A stretch of 64,000 bases of DNA. Origin: Stomoxys calcitrans. Its lineage: Eukaryota; Arthropoda; Insecta; Diptera; Muscidae. This document shows, piece by piece, positions 48,626 to 63,600 of the stretch; within the stretch, counting starts at the first letter, position 1, and every line of letters begins with the position of its first letter. The position numbers and the translations under genes are program-made. Where the stretch lies: NCBI RefSeq assembly GCF_963082655.1, contig NC_081553.1, positions 64,356,392-64,420,391 on the forward strand, in the 5' to 3' direction. The notes beneath the pieces are model-generated. The model was not told the origin of the DNA. It worked only from the letters and a program-made list of their open reading frames with translations, and ran no database searches.

Positions 48626-51600
48626 GCGGTTTTTTTTAAATTTTATCTTTTGAAAATTTTCACTGATTTTGGCAACTCTGCCCCTTCAATATTACATGGC
48701 AGCATGTTGCAGAATCCTCTTGCGTACCCCTCTTGTTTTCCACAGCTCCAATGGTCATGACCATGATTTTGTAGCATAACGACGCCACCGATGCCGACAA
48801 GATTCCAGCAAACTCCAGGCTCTGGGGTAGGGTTGTATGGAGTTGGCACTGTGCTGTGGCATGTTCTATGTTTCGTGTGGCATATACCAGAGAATTGGAG
48901 AATTGTATATGACATTTGGTGGGGGGGGGGGACCATGTTCTATGGGTATGTATGCCCGCACTGCAGACTTATGTATAGCAAGCTTAACCAAAAATAGGCA
49001 GACAGACGAAAGGATGGACAGACATACAAGCCACAACTGATTATGCGCAGTGAGCATAAAATTTGCGGTCGCTTATGTTGGCCAAGGTGGTAGGGATTGA
49101 TGGCTCTGGGCTCTATGTAAGAATGGATGTAAATCTGGTTGGGCCATGAGGCAGTGGGTGGATATTAAAGTTGTAGTAGGAGTAGAACGAAGTGGAAGTG
49201 GGAATTGGAATTTTTGCTATGATTGGTTAGGGTAGCGGGGTCGAAGGGGCGGACATGGATTGCTGTCATACATATATACACAAACTTTTTCCCCCATTTT
49301 TGTTATTCGTGCTCCTGCTGCCATGCTGGCAGAAGTTTTGCAACATATTGCTCCATATACCATTAATGCTGCCACTGGTACTGGCCCTTTGCCGCCCTAT
49401 GCCTTTGTGGTGGTCTGGTCCTATGTGGTTGTCTGCATTACATGGCGACACTGCCATCATCGTTGTCGTTTGGGGTTTGGTGTTAAAAAGTAAAAGCTTA
49501 ACATCATTTATTTTTCTGAAATTTGCTTCTGTTCTTTTGATTGTTGTTGTTTGTTTGTTTGAGTGACGTTAGCTGGCACTGTCGGTTTTTGTGTAACTAT
49601 GGTAATCACAATGTAAGTGAAAGTGGGCTAAACCACTCCCACTGTTTTTGTTTTTAGTTTTCATTTTTCATTTTTAACCAGAATTTGGTGTATTTCTATG
49701 TGTAATGAAATTATTTTTGTAACAATTTTCTGTAATTAGTTTTTGGTTAAAACGGTGTTGCTTTTAGATATCATTAGGGAATAATAGGGTGTTAAATTTG
49801 ATTCTCTGAAGGGAAAAAGGTGTTAGTGTTCGTGGATCATTTAAAACGATTTTTTCTACATTTGAATTTTATTGAATAATTAAATAATTGAATAATTAAA
49901 AAGGTTTTTATGCCCAAAAATAGGATAGAGTTATACTTATCCAGTCACTTTGTTTGGAATACCTCGAACTATTGGTCATATTGATTTTATTTTGGGATAC
50001 GGTAGTTTTGTTTCCTTTGGAAAAGGGTAGTATTAGTACCTTTTACTTTGGGAAAGATATATTTAGAAACATTCCTTCGGGAAAGGCAAGATAAGGCACA
50101 CTTTGCTTTGGAAGTAGATGTAGTACCATTTTCTTTCAGAAGAGGTAGTTTGAGCAACCCTTCCTTTGAAAAAAAGGGTAACCTTCCTTTTGGAAATGGT
50201 TTTCGTACCCTTTCCTTTGTGAAATAGTAGTTTTAGTATTCTTTCCTTTTGGAAAGGGTAGTTTTAGTACTCTTTCCTTTGAAAAAGGGTAGGTTTAGTG
50301 ACCTTTCCTTTGGGAAGGAGTAGTTTTAGTACCCCTTTCTTTGGGAAAGGGTAGTTTTAGTACCCTTTCTTTTGGGAAGGCGTAGTTTTAGTACCCCTTT
50401 CTTTGGGAAACTGTAGTTTTAGTACCCTTTCTTTTGGGAAATGGTAGTTTTAGTACCATTTCCTTTTAGAAAAATAAATTAAGTACACTGTCCTTAGAGA
50501 AATGGTTGTTTTAGTACCCTTTTCTTTGGGAAAAGTTAGCTTTAGTACCCTTTCCTTTGGCAAAGGGTAGCTTTAGTACCCTCTCCTTTTGGAAATGCTC
50601 GGTTTAGTGCCCTTTTCATTTGTAAAAAGTAGACTAAGTAGCCTTTCCTTTGGGAACGGATAGTTGTAGTATCTTCCCTTTGGGAACTGATAGTTTTAGC
50701 ACTCTTTCCTTTGTGGAAGTGTATTTTTGTACCTTTTTCTTTGGGAAAGGTAGTTTTAGAACTTTTTTCTTTGGGAAAAGTTAGCTTTAGTACCCTTTCC
50801 TTCGGGATTGGTAGTTTTAGTACCCTATCCGTTGTTATAGGTTAGTCCTAGAACCCTCTCCTTGGGAAAAGTTAGTTTTAGTGCCCTTTGCTTTGGAAAA
50901 GGGTAGTTTAGGTTCCCTTTCCTTTGGAAAAGTGTAGTTTAGTACCCTTTGTTTTGGTATATGGTAATTTTAGTACCCCTTGCATTGGAAAAGGGTAGTT
51001 TTAGTACCCTTTCCTTTTTAAAAGGGTAGTTTTAGTACCCTCTTATTTAGGAATGGATAGTTTTAATACCCTTTCCTTTGGTAAGGGGTCGTTTAAGTAC
51101 CCTTTCCTTTGGTAAGGGGTAGTTTTAGTACCCTTTCATTTGGGAAAGTATCCTTTCATTTGAGAAAGTGTAGTATTCGTACCCTTTCCTTTGGGAAAGG
51201 TTAGTTTTAGTACCCTTCCCTTCGTGAAAGGGTAGTTTTCGTGCTCTTAGTTTTGATAAAGGGTAGGTTTAGTACCCTTTCCGTTGAGAAAGGTAGTTTT
51301 AGAACTCTTTTATTTGCGAAAAGTTAGCTGTAGTGCCCTTTTCTTCTGAAAGTGGTAGTTTTAGTAACCTATCCGTTGCTAAAGGCGAATTTTTAGTACC
51401 CCTTCCTTTGAGGAAGGGCAGTCTTAGAAGCCTTTCCTTGGAAAAGGTTAGTTTTAGTACCCTTTCTCTTGGGAAAGGTTAGTTTTAGTACCCTTTTCTT
51501 TAGGAAAGTTTAGTTTTAGCATCCTTTCCTTTGGGAGAGGGTAGTTTTAGCACCCTTTCCTTTGGGAAAGGGTAGTATTAATACCTTTTGCTTTGGGAAA

Positions 51601-54600
51601 GGGCAGTTTTAGTACCCTTACCTTTGGGAAAGTGTAATTTTAGTACACTTTCCTTTGGGAATGGGAAGTTTAAGTACCCTTTCCATTGGGAAAGGGTAGT
51701 TTCAAAAAACCCCTTTCTTTGGAAAGTGTAGGTTTAGTACCCTTTCCTCTGGGAAAGGGTAGTTTTAGTACACTTTCATCTGGGAAAGTGTTGTTTAGGT
51801 TCCCTTTCCTGTGGAAAAGGGTAGTTTGGTGCCCCGTGCTTCGGAATAGGGTAGTTTTAGTACCCTTTGCATTAGGAAAGGATAGTTTTAGTACCCCTTT
51901 CTTTGGGGAAGGGTATTTATAGTACCTTTTCCTTTGGGATAGGGTAGTTTTACTACCTTTTCCTTTGGAAAGACGTAGTTTAAGTACCCCTTTCTTTGGG
52001 AAAGTGTAGTTTTAGTGCCCTTTCTTTTGGGAAATGGTGGTTTTAGTACCCTTTCCTTTTAGAAAAATAGATCAAGTACACTGTCCTTAGGGAAATGGTT
52101 GTTTTAGTACCCTTTTCTTTGCGAAAGGGTACTTTTAATACCCTTTCATTTGGGAAAGTACCCTTTCATTTAAGAAAGTGTAGTTTTAGTTCCCTTTGCT
52201 TTGGGAAACGTTAGTTTTAGTACCCTTCCCTTTGTGAAAGGGTAGTTTTCGTGCCTTTACTTTTGGGAAAAGGTAGTTGTAGTACCCTTTCCTTTGGGAA
52301 AGGAAGTTTTAGAACTCTTACCTTTGGGAAAAGTTAGCTTTAGTACCCTTTCCTTCTGGAAGTGGTAGTTTTAGTACCTTATCCATTGTTACAGGGTAGT
52401 TTTAGTTCCCTTTTCTTTAAGAAAGGGTAGTCTTAGAACCCTTTCCTTAGGAAAGGTCAGTTTTAGTACCCTTTCCTTTGGGAAAGGGTAGTTTAGGTTC
52501 CCTTTCCTTTGGAAAAAGGTAGTTTGGTATCCTTTGCATTGGGATAGGGTAGTTTTAGTACCCTTTGCATTGGTAAAGGGTAGTTTTAAATACCCCTTTC
52601 TTTGGGAAAGTTTAGGTTTAGTACCCTTTTTTGTGGAAAAGGGTAGTTTTAGTACCCTCATTTTTAGGAAAGGGTAGTTTTAGTACCCTTTCCTCTGCGA
52701 AAGAGTAGGTTTAGTGCCCTTTCTTTGGGAAAGTACTATTTCATTTGAGAAAGTGTAGTTCAGTACCCTTTCTTTTCGGAAAAGTTAGTTTTAGCATCCT
52801 TCCCTTTGTGAAGGGGTAGTTTTGGTCTCTTTACTTTTGGGAAAAGGTAGTTTTAGTACATTTTCCATTTTGAAAGGATAGTTTTAGTACCCCTTCCTTT
52901 TGGAAAGGTTAGTTTTAGTACCCTTTTCTTTAGGAAAGTTTAGTTTTAGCTTCTTTTCCATTGGGAAAGGGGAGTTTTGGTACCCCTTCCTTTGGGAAAG
53001 GTTAGTTTTAGTAGCCTTTCCTTTGGGAAAGGTTAGTTTTAGTAGCCTTTCCGTTAATAAGAATACTGTTAGTACACTTTCCGTTAGCAAAGGGTAGTTT
53101 TAGTACCCTTTCTTTTGGGAAAGGTTAGTTTAAGTATCCTTTTCTTTAGGGAAGTTTAGTTTTAGCATCCTTTCCTTTGGGAAAGGGTAGTTTTAGTACC
53201 CTTCTTCTGGGAAAGGTTAGTTTTAGTAGCCTTTGCTTTGGGAAAGGTTAGTTTCAGTAGCCTTTCCGTTAAGAAATGGTATTTTTAGTACACTTTCCTT
53301 TAGGAAAAGGTAGTTTTAGTACCTTTTCTTTCGGGAGAGGCTAGTTTTAGCTTTCTTTCCTTTAGGATAGGGTAGTTTTAGTACCCTTTCCTTTGGGAAA
53401 GGGTAGTTTTAGTACCCTTTTCTTTGGGAGAGGGTAGTTTTAGTACCCTTTCCTTTGGGAAAGGTTAGTTTTAGTACCCTTTGTTTTGGGTAAGTGTAGT
53501 GTTTGTACCCTTCTCTTCGGGAGAGGGTAGGTTTAGTACCCTTTCCTTTAGGAGAGGGTAGTTAAGTACCCTTTCCTTTGGGAAAGGGTAGTTTTAGTAC
53601 CCTTTCCTCTGGGAAATGAAAGTTTTAGTACCCTTTTCTTGGGGAAAGGGAAATACTCTACCTTTACCCAAAAGATGACTAAGGAATACTCCATTCGGCA
53701 CAGGCACATCCTTCTGCAGAGACAAAGAAGGAAAGCTGCTGACAGATGCTGATAGTGTTCTAAGGATATGGAGATAACATTTCTCCAAGCTGCTGGTATC
53801 AGATAATGGCGGCGATGCTGCTTTGGATTAGGTTCAGGGTCAATTCCACCTCTCGACATTCAAAAATCACACTATGCAGGACACTGATACCATCCGTGCT
53901 GTTGTAATGGTTCTGAAGCATGAATACTTGCTAAGGCAGATGATTGAGTACTAAAGGCGCTATTATACGGCATGTAGATGTCATGTCATTTGTTGTATGC
54001 ACATGTAATTGAAAATGTTTGTCAAAATTGTCAATTTTCATACAATTCATGATTTTTGCTATCACACCTGTATGTTATTTTCGTATGACATAACATACAA
54101 AATTTAGCATTTTAATGCGTAAAAATTGTTAAAGTTTTGAGAAAGCTGGTTTAATCATAAATTTGTGAAAACAATTTAATTTGGCGTTGCTTTCATTCGA
54201 CTGACAACAAAGCAGCTGATTTCTTTATGTTTTTGTCAGAAGGAACAGAGCACGTTCTAATCGAAAAAATTACAGGTGCTATTTTGAAAAGTGATGTATG
54301 TTTCGTTTGTATCACAAAACATGTACCATTTAACATATGCTAAATTTGACATGTCATAAGACAACACGCCATGTAATAGAGCCTTTGGAGTGTTTGAGAG
54401 AAACATACTTCTTCAAATATAAAGACCAATTTGCGTTGATGGTACTACGAGCTATATGCGTCTGCAATGATGATAGTTCTACGCATCACAATACAACGGT
54501 TGCGTTGGCTAAGCCATTTTCCCGGAATGAAAGAAGCTCCAGCGAAGAAGTCTTTTGTGGGCAAGCACTGTGGTACACGCAAACCGGGTAGACCAAAACT

Positions 54601-57600
54601 CTGATGGAAAGACCAGGTTAAGAAGATGGAGACGCTTGGAAGCCAATTTTAATTTCGGCTAGAGTAACAAATTTTCATTAAGGGCCACCAAGAGTAAAGT
54701 GAGTCATTGAAAGTTCTCTAACGATATCCTAACTGAACTTAACCAATTTTATTGGCTTTGCCTTAGAAACTAATTTCGCCAATACTTTTTGGTGATTGTT
54801 AAATTTTGTATGTATTTGTTCACGACTCACAGATTTCGCAACAAAACACATGATCCCTTCACTCATATGTTCCCTATTTTCGAATGTCCCACGCATATTG
54901 GAATTTATTGTTCTATGCGTTCATAATTTTAAACTACAAAACATTTTCAAAGACTTCCCCTTTTAGTAGATTCATATAAAAACTAATAAAATACTCGAAT
55001 TTCCAACGAATTCAATGGCAAGAATATGCATAGGAATCTTATGGGGAACATCAAAGAAATTTAAAGCCGCTTGAATTGTAGCTGCCACAACAAAAGAAAC
55101 ACCAAAAAATCAAAACGAGGGTCATTTAACAAAAATTAAAGAAAAAACACACACAAATTCTAGGAAAATAGTAAACCATGGCTTATGGCTAAAGAATGGC
55201 AAAAATTATTATTAGAGCATCAATTGCCCCCACTAAAAGTGATTTATTTAATAATAAATTCATAGGCTGGGGTCACCATTTTCAATACTTAAACATTTTC
55301 TCTTTTAATGAAGACAAAACACAAACATTTTTGGGATTAAGTGCTGCTTGTTGAAATGGGACTTTTGTATGCTGCCTGGCTGCGATTTCCGGGAATATGA
55401 AAAGAGCAAAACTATGATTGCCAAATATTGAGCTAAAAATTTTTAATTGATGGAAATTATGTGTGTGTGTGTGTGCTGCTTGCGGTGGGTCGTCTCTCAT
55501 TCAATGAAATTTAATAGAAAAATTCGTTCATCTTCCCTCTTATCCTCTATGTAGAATGAGTTCTTTTTGTGGATTTATAAGTTCCTCTTTTGTTTTGATG
55601 GCATCTTATTTCAATGCTACACCACAATTCGTGGAATAGTTTTAGATTTTCTAGATTCCCCCCTCATCAATTGCTTATGTGTTAAGATGTGTTAATGGGG
55701 CCTCCTTAATTCTCCGAATTTGAGGCGGAAATCCAGAATATTGTGAAATTGTTCAGAAATAGGAAAACCAATTGGAGAAATAAATTAAAGCCACAAAGCC
55801 TATGGCAAACATTTGGTAAATATGTGTGCTGAACTTTCTATAACAATTGAATTTGAGATTTTTTAAGAAATTTTAACTGTGACATAATCTTCTATTAGAC
55901 TACATTGAATAAAATTTTGCAAAGAAAATCTGTGCAAATCAATTAAGTTTGCTTGCAATTAAACACACCTGGTAGTCTATGTCGCTGAACACTTGAATTT
56001 CGAATTCTGGCGAGAACATCTTATATATAAAACTAGCCGAACCGGGCCCGCCCCGCTGCGCCTTCTTTAACTCTCTAATATCTTTTTAAGGTGGGGACAC
56101 TTCGCCCTGAATGCGAATATCGAATTCGTGTCATTGTACCCTATGACGCTGAACGGGTACTTGAACCCATAATTTAATACCATATTCGTGTTCTGGTCTC
56201 AAATTTTAATACCATATTCGTGTTCTGGTCTCCAAATCCTTTCATTTGATAACCTTATTGTGCCCACTATCGGACCACTTTCGGATATGGGTGGTGTTTT
56301 TGCTGTAAAGGGGAGTGTCCCCCTCCATCCGATATCTAAAAATAATATAGCCTTTGTTTCCTTCCAGGCACACATACAAAATTTATGAAAATTTTGAAAA
56401 AATAGGTTCAGCCAGTATTATATAGTCATAATGAGTCTAATGGCGTTTTGGAGGGGTGGCATGACGCCCCTATCCTTCGATCTGATTTTGAATGCCAGAT
56501 TCGAAATCTACTCCCGAATACCTTTCGTTTGAGCCCCATATTGAAATGAACGTCCAATATGTCTGTTTGGGGCAGTTTTGGGGTTGGGGCGGCCGGATGG
56601 GTATTTAGACTCAAATTTTAATATCATATTCGTATTCTACTCTCCAATACCTTTCATTTGATGTCTATATTGTCCCGATCGGTCCACTTTTTATTTTGGG
56701 TTGTGTTTTTGGCATAAGGGGGAAGGTCCGTCCCCCTTCCGATACCGAAAAATGCTATAGCCTATGTTTCCTTCCAGACCAACCTACACAATATGCGAAA
56801 ATTTCGAGAATATCGGTTTGGCCGTTTTCAAGTCCATACGGATCAAACCAACCGAGTTCAATATATCCGTGATTGGCTAATGTGCCCATTTTGGGCGTTT
56901 TTGTGGGGGTCGGGTAACTCCCGACATGAATTTGTATGCCAGATTCGTTATCTACTCCCGCATACTTTTCATTTGATACCCATATTGTCCTTATCGGTCC
57001 ACTTTTGATTTTGGGTCGTGTTTTTGGGGTAACGGTGGAGGGTCCGCCCCCCTCCGTTATCAATAAATTATAAAACCCATTCCTAATTCCTCACCATATT
57101 TGTAATCTACTCCCGAATACCTTTCATTTGAGTCCCATATTGTCATGATCGTCAAATAAAAATATTTTAAGGGGGTTTTGGGGCTGAGGCGCCCTCCAGG
57201 TACTTGGACCCTACTTTATTATACTACTTTATTTCGTACTCTACTCTTGAATACCTTTCATTTGAATTCCATATTGTCCCGATCGGTCCACTTTTATTTT
57301 TGGGTAGTAGTTTTGTGGTAAGGGGGAGGGTCCGCCCCCCTCCCGATATCAAAAAAATAATATAGCCTAAGTTTCCTTCCAGACCAACCTACACAATCTG
57401 TGAATATTTCAAGATAATCGGTGCAGCCGTTTTTGAGTCTATACGGAACAAACAAACAAACACAAATTAAATCTTATATATATAAAAAAACTGGGTCCAA
57501 GTAACTGGCCGCCCCAACCTCAAAACCCCCTACAATTGGTTTATGGACGACTATGGCAATATGGGGCTCAAATGAAAGGTATTCGGGCGTAGATTGCGAA

Positions 57601-60600
57601 TATGGTCAGGAAGGAGAAATAAGCTTTATAAAATGTTGGTTTCGGAAGGGGTCGGACCCTCCCCCGTTACCCAAAAATACCACCCAAAATCAAAAGTGGA
57701 CCGATCGGGACAACATGGGTATCAAATGAAAGGTATTGGAAAATAGAATACGAATAGAGTATTAAAATTTGGGTCTAAATACTCATCGGGCCGCCCCAAC
57801 CTCAAAATTACCCCCAAACAGACATATTGGACGTTCATGTCAATATGGGGCTCAAATGAAAGGTATTCGGGCATAGATTGTGAATATGGTCAGGATGGAG
57901 AAATAGGCTTTATAAAAAATGTTGAATTCGGAAGGGGTCGGACCCTCCCCCGTTACCCAAAAATACCACCCAAAATCAAAAGTGGACCGATCGTTACAAC
58001 ATGGGTATCAAATGAAAGGTATTGAAGACTAGAAAACGAATATCGTATTAAAATTTGGCTCCAAGTACCCAACGGGCCTTCCCAACCCAAAAAATCCTCT
58101 AAACTGATATATTCGGACGTTCAATACGGGCCTCAAATTAAAAGTATTCGACTGTAGATAACAAACATGGCATAAAAAATTAGGTCCAAGCAATGGGAGG
58201 TGCCCCTCCCTCAAAAATCCCTAAATGGTCATATTAGCCGACCATGGCTATATGGGACCCAAATGAAAGGTTTTTTGGAGTAGATTACGAATATGAAATA
58301 AAATTTTGCGTTTAAGTCTAGATGGCGCTTTTCCTCCTAAAATACTTCAAATAGGTTAAGTAACACATAATGACAATATGGGACTTAAATGAAAGGTATT
58401 TGAGAGTAGAAAACGAATTTGATATCCAATTTTAGAGTTAAGTGCTTGGGATACGTCCTAAAGCACCCCCTAAATTGAACCTCATTTCCTACTATGGCAA
58501 TATGGGGCTCAAGTCAACGGTTTTTGGGAGTAAAAAACAAGTTTCATATCTATTTTCAGGGCAAAGTGCTGGTGCCCGCCGCAGCCCCAAAACACCCTCC
58601 AAACGGTTCATATTTACCAGCCATGTCTATATGGAACTAAAATTAAAGGTATTTGGGAGTAGATTACAAATATGACATTAAAATTTGTATTCCTGTGTAG
58701 ATGGCGCGTTTCCTTCCAAAAATAAGTCAAATAGGTTGATTGAACCATTATGACAATATGGGACTCAAATGAATTTGAATTTGAGAGTAGAAAACGAACT
58801 TGATATCCAATTTTCGAGTGTTTGGGTGTATGCCCTAAAGCATCACCTTAACTGAACTTAATTTCCGATTATGGCAATATGAAGCTCAAATCAATGGTAT
58901 TTGAGAGTTAAGAACGACTTTGATTTTTTACAGTGTAAAGTTCCGGTGGCCGCCCCAGCCCCAAAACACCCTCCAAACACTTCATATCTACCGAATTGAA
59001 GGCATTCGGGAGTGGAGCACGAATTTCATGCCCATATTTGAATCAAAATGTCTGAGGTGCCATACCTCGCCTCTCATTACCTTAATTTTGCAAAAATACC
59101 AGATCTTGGAGATCGGTAATCCGATTTGTTTGAAGTTTTTTCGCAATCTTGCAGTCACCAAAAACAAAATATGGTTTCTATTGGTGGGATTGGGGGGGGG
59201 GCGCCCAAAACCCACACAATCGATATATAGATCAATCACGACAATATAGAGCTCAAACGAAAGGTATTTAAAGAAAAAAATTATTTGATATCCAGTTTAA
59301 GAGCCATATGTTTTGGGAGCCGCCCCACCCCAAAAAACCTCCCTAATCGAACGTATTCACCGACTATGGCAATATGTGACTTATAAACCAGTAAGGAAGG
59401 GCAAAAGTCAGGCGGTGCCGGCTGTATAATACCCTACACCAACCCTATAAACGCAATGTGGAAGCTATTTCCAATTCTGAACCAACTTTGTGATAGACCT
59501 CGGCGATCAAATTTGGTCAAACAGTAATAACTACCGTTGGCAAATGACAACATTTTTGCAAATGACCCAAAATCTGACGAACATAATATGGGAGCTAGAC
59601 CTAATTCTGAACCCGATTTCAAGCAAACTTCTCAGATAATGTTTTAGTCGTCGAGAAAAGCATGGTGCAATATTTTGGGAGGATTAGACAAATAATGCGC
59701 TTGCAGCGGCTCTTGGGGTGAAAATCGGGCGATATACATATTTGACAGCTATATCTAAATCTGGGCCGATTTCTAAGAAATTCATCAGTATCGAGAGTCA
59801 TAAGAAAATCCTTCCTACCAAATTTCGAGAGAATCGGTTAACAAATGACAATTTTATTGCATTATTACTGCAAATCGGACGAATATATATATGGGAGCTA
59901 TATCCAAATCTGAACCGATTTCGAGCAACTTTCTCAGATACCTTCACAGTCGTCGAAGATAGTGTTGTAAGAAGTTTTGGGAAGATTAGTCAATAAATGC
60001 GCTTCCAGTAAAACAGAACCGATTTCCATGAAATTCTCCATTAATGTCGAGAGTCAAGAGAAAATCCTTCCTACCAAATTTCGAGAGAATCGGTTAACAA
60101 ATGACAATTTCGTTGCATTATTACTGCAAATCGGACGAATATATATATGGGAGCTATATCCAAATCTGAACCGATTTTTATGAAATTAACCGATAATGTC
60201 GGGAGTCATAAGAAAGTCATTGCTGCCACATTTCGAGAGAATCGGTTAACCAATGACCATTTTATTGCAGAATTACTGGAAATCGGACAAACATATATAT
60301 GAGAGCTATATCCAAATCTGAACCGATTTTTTCCAATTTCAATAGGCTTCGTCTCTAGGCCTAAAAACGTGCCCATTTCAAATTTGAAGACGATCGGATG
60401 AAAACTGCGACCTGTACTTTGTGCACAAATTAACATGGACAGACAGACGGACATAGCTAAATGGAATCAGAAAGTGATTCTGAGTCGATCGGTATATTTA
60501 TCAATGGGTCTATCTCTCTTCCTTCTGGTTGTTACAAACTAATTAACTAAGTTAAAATACCCTGTACCACAGTAGTGGTGTAGGGTAAAAAAGGTATTTT

Positions 60601-63600
60601 GGAGTAGAGTACGAAATTGATACTCATTTTCTGGACAAAGACCCAGGGGTCCACCCCACCCTCAAACAGAACTTATTTACGGATCGTGCCACTATGGGGC
60701 TCACTTTACTTTAAGGGTCAAGTGTCTGGGTGGCCACCTCACCCCCAAACCCGGAAATATTTACCAATACGGTAATATAGAGCTCAAAAAAGGCAGTACA
60801 GTAAAATTTTCTCATTTCCGATTCAAGTTTAAACTCAATGACAAAGGACCTTTTTTATAGCCGAGTCCGAAAGGCGTGCCGCAATGCGACATTCTTCACA
60901 TGACCATGCATGGCATGGTACCTCAATGTTCCTTAAAAAATGTAGCCAGCATTAAGAGGCGATAATCACCTTAGAAATAATTTTCAGCGGTGGTTACAAC
61001 CTCATCAATTCCGGCGACATCTGGGAGACTCAGACTTTATAAAAGGGTTGCTAATCATTGAGTTTAGTCATGAATCGGACAGCATTCGCTGCCTATGTCT
61101 TGTAAGGAGTGCTGTCCGATTCATGTTCGATTCAATGATAAGCGACCTTTTTATAGAGTTTGAGTCTCCCAGATGTCGCCAGAATTGGTGAGGTTGTAAC
61201 CACCGCTGAAAATAAGTTCTAATGTTCTCGCCAGAATTCAAATCCGAGTGTATAGCGACATATGTAGGAAGTCTTTCCGATGCTCCTTTATGAAACAATC
61301 ATCGCAACTATGCCAACTTTGTATAAAAATCGTATTTGGAAAAAAATTAACAATTTAAAAATAATCCCCTCCTTCAAAAATTTTTAGAAAATATTTCGTT
61401 AGAGCCCAAAAATCTGTATATATTCCATAATTTGCTTCATTTTACAATATTCCCATATAAATCATTAATGACTTTCTTGCTTTTATTCAAACAATTCCGA
61501 ATAAAAAAACTAACCAATGTAAAGATCCCATGCAGACAACCCCCTCATACGCAACAGTGCAATGGGAAAAACTTCAAAGAATTGTTAAGGAATTCACTTT
61601 GCATCACTTTGGCTTAACATCCGCAAGTGTTTTTTGCTTTGTGGCATTCACCATACAAGAAGGCCGCAAAGTTTTTTTCTTCTTGTTTTGTGGTTGCATT
61701 TCTGCATCTATTATTCCCATCCTTGTTTTCCTTAACTGGGGAATTTTTTGGAAGTTTTTTTTCTTCTGGTTTTTCGGTAGGTTGCATGCATTTCGTTGTG
61801 TGTGTGTGTGTAAAATTTTCATTGTCATTAAACATCATCAGTCATGGTCTAATTGCAGTATTCTTTGGCAACATGGGCATGGTTGTCGTTTTGCTACAAT
61901 TTTACCGCAAAATTAAAAAAGGAGGAGAACAAAAATTCCAAGAAAAAAAGGAAAGCAATACTGATAGGGGAAGAATGACAGTGTTGTGAATACAAATTCT
62001 TTTTGAATAAAATTTTTTAAATTAGTGAAAATTTTATCTTTTGGGAACATTGCATCGAAATTTTACTTTCAGTAAAAAATTACTTAAGTTTTATTTTTAT
62101 CTTGAGAAAAAATAAAAAACTTTTTTTTTGTCAATAAAGAGGGTAGTTTTAGTACCATTTCTCAAGGGTGGTTATTGTACATTTTCTTAAGAAACGATTT
62201 CTGTGAAAAAGGTAATTTTAGAACCTTTCTTTACGGAAAGAGTTGTTTTAGCATCTTTTCCCGACGAAAAAAGTAATTTTAGAAAACTTTCATAGTGAAA
62301 ATGGAAAGGGTAGTTTTAATACCCCTCCTAATGGAAAAAGTAGTTTTAGTGCTCTCTACCAATAGAATGGGTAGTTTGAGTATCATTTTCGTAATTTAGT
62401 TTTAGAACTTTTTCCGTATAGAGAGAGAGTGGTTTTAGTACTTTTTTTATGGAAAGGGTAGTTTTAGTAATTTTTCTTATGAAAAAGGTAGTTTTAGTAC
62501 TTTTTTCTCTGCAAAAGATTGTTTTAGTGTTTTATCCCTATGGAAAGGGTAGTTTTAGTACCTTTTCTATATGGAAAGTGTAGTTTTAGTACTTTTCCGT
62601 AGGCAGAGTGTAGTTTTAGTACTTTTTCCCTATGGAAAGGGTAGCTTTAGTACTTTTCCCTGCGCAAAGGGTAGTTTTGGTACCTTTTCGCTATGGGAAG
62701 GGTAGCTTTAGTACTTCTTTTCCCGGAAAGATAGTTTTAATACTTTTCCCCTATGGAAAGGGTAGTTTTAGTACATTTTCCCCGTGGAAAGGGTAGTTTT
62801 AGTATTTTTTCTACGTGGAAAGTGTAGTTTTAGTACATTTTCCGTTTGGAGATTGTAGTTTTAATTATCTTTCTCTATGTAAAGGGTGATTTTAGTACTT
62901 CTTTTCTCTGGAAAGTGTAGTTTTAGTACTTGTTCCCTATGGAAAGAGACTAAGTGTTTTTTCCTAAAGGGTCGTTTTAGTACTTTATCTACATGGAGAG
63001 TATAGTTTTAGTAGTTTTTCCGTTCGGAGATTGTAGTTTTAATTCTCTTTCTCTATATAAAGGGTGGTTTTAGTACTTCTTTTCTCTGAAAAGTGTAGTT
63101 TAAGTACTTTTTCCCTATGAAAAGAGTCGTTTTAGTACTTTTAGTATTTTTTCCCTATAGCAAGGTTAGTTTTAGAACTTTTTCCCTATGGAAAGGGTAG
63201 TTTTAGTACTTTTACCCTATGGAAAGGGTAGTTTTAGTATAGTTTGTTTCTATGGAAAGGTTAGTTTTAGTACCTTTTTGCTATGTAAAGGGTAGTTTTA
63301 GAACTTTTTCCTATGGAAAGGGTAGTTTTAGTTCTTTGTTCCGCTGAAAAGTGTAGTTTTAGTATCTTTTCCTTATGAAAGGGTAGTTTATGGTATTTTG
63401 TATTTTACGTACTTTTCCCTTGGTAGGGTAGTTTTAGTACTTTTTTCGTATGAAAGGGTAGTTTTGGTACTTTTTTCCTATGGAAAGGGTAGTTTTAGTA
63501 CTTTTTTCTCTGGTAAGGATAGTTTTAGTGTTTTTCCCTATGGAATGGGTAGTTTTAGTACTTTTTACTTATGGAAAGGGTAGTTTTAGTACTTTTCCCT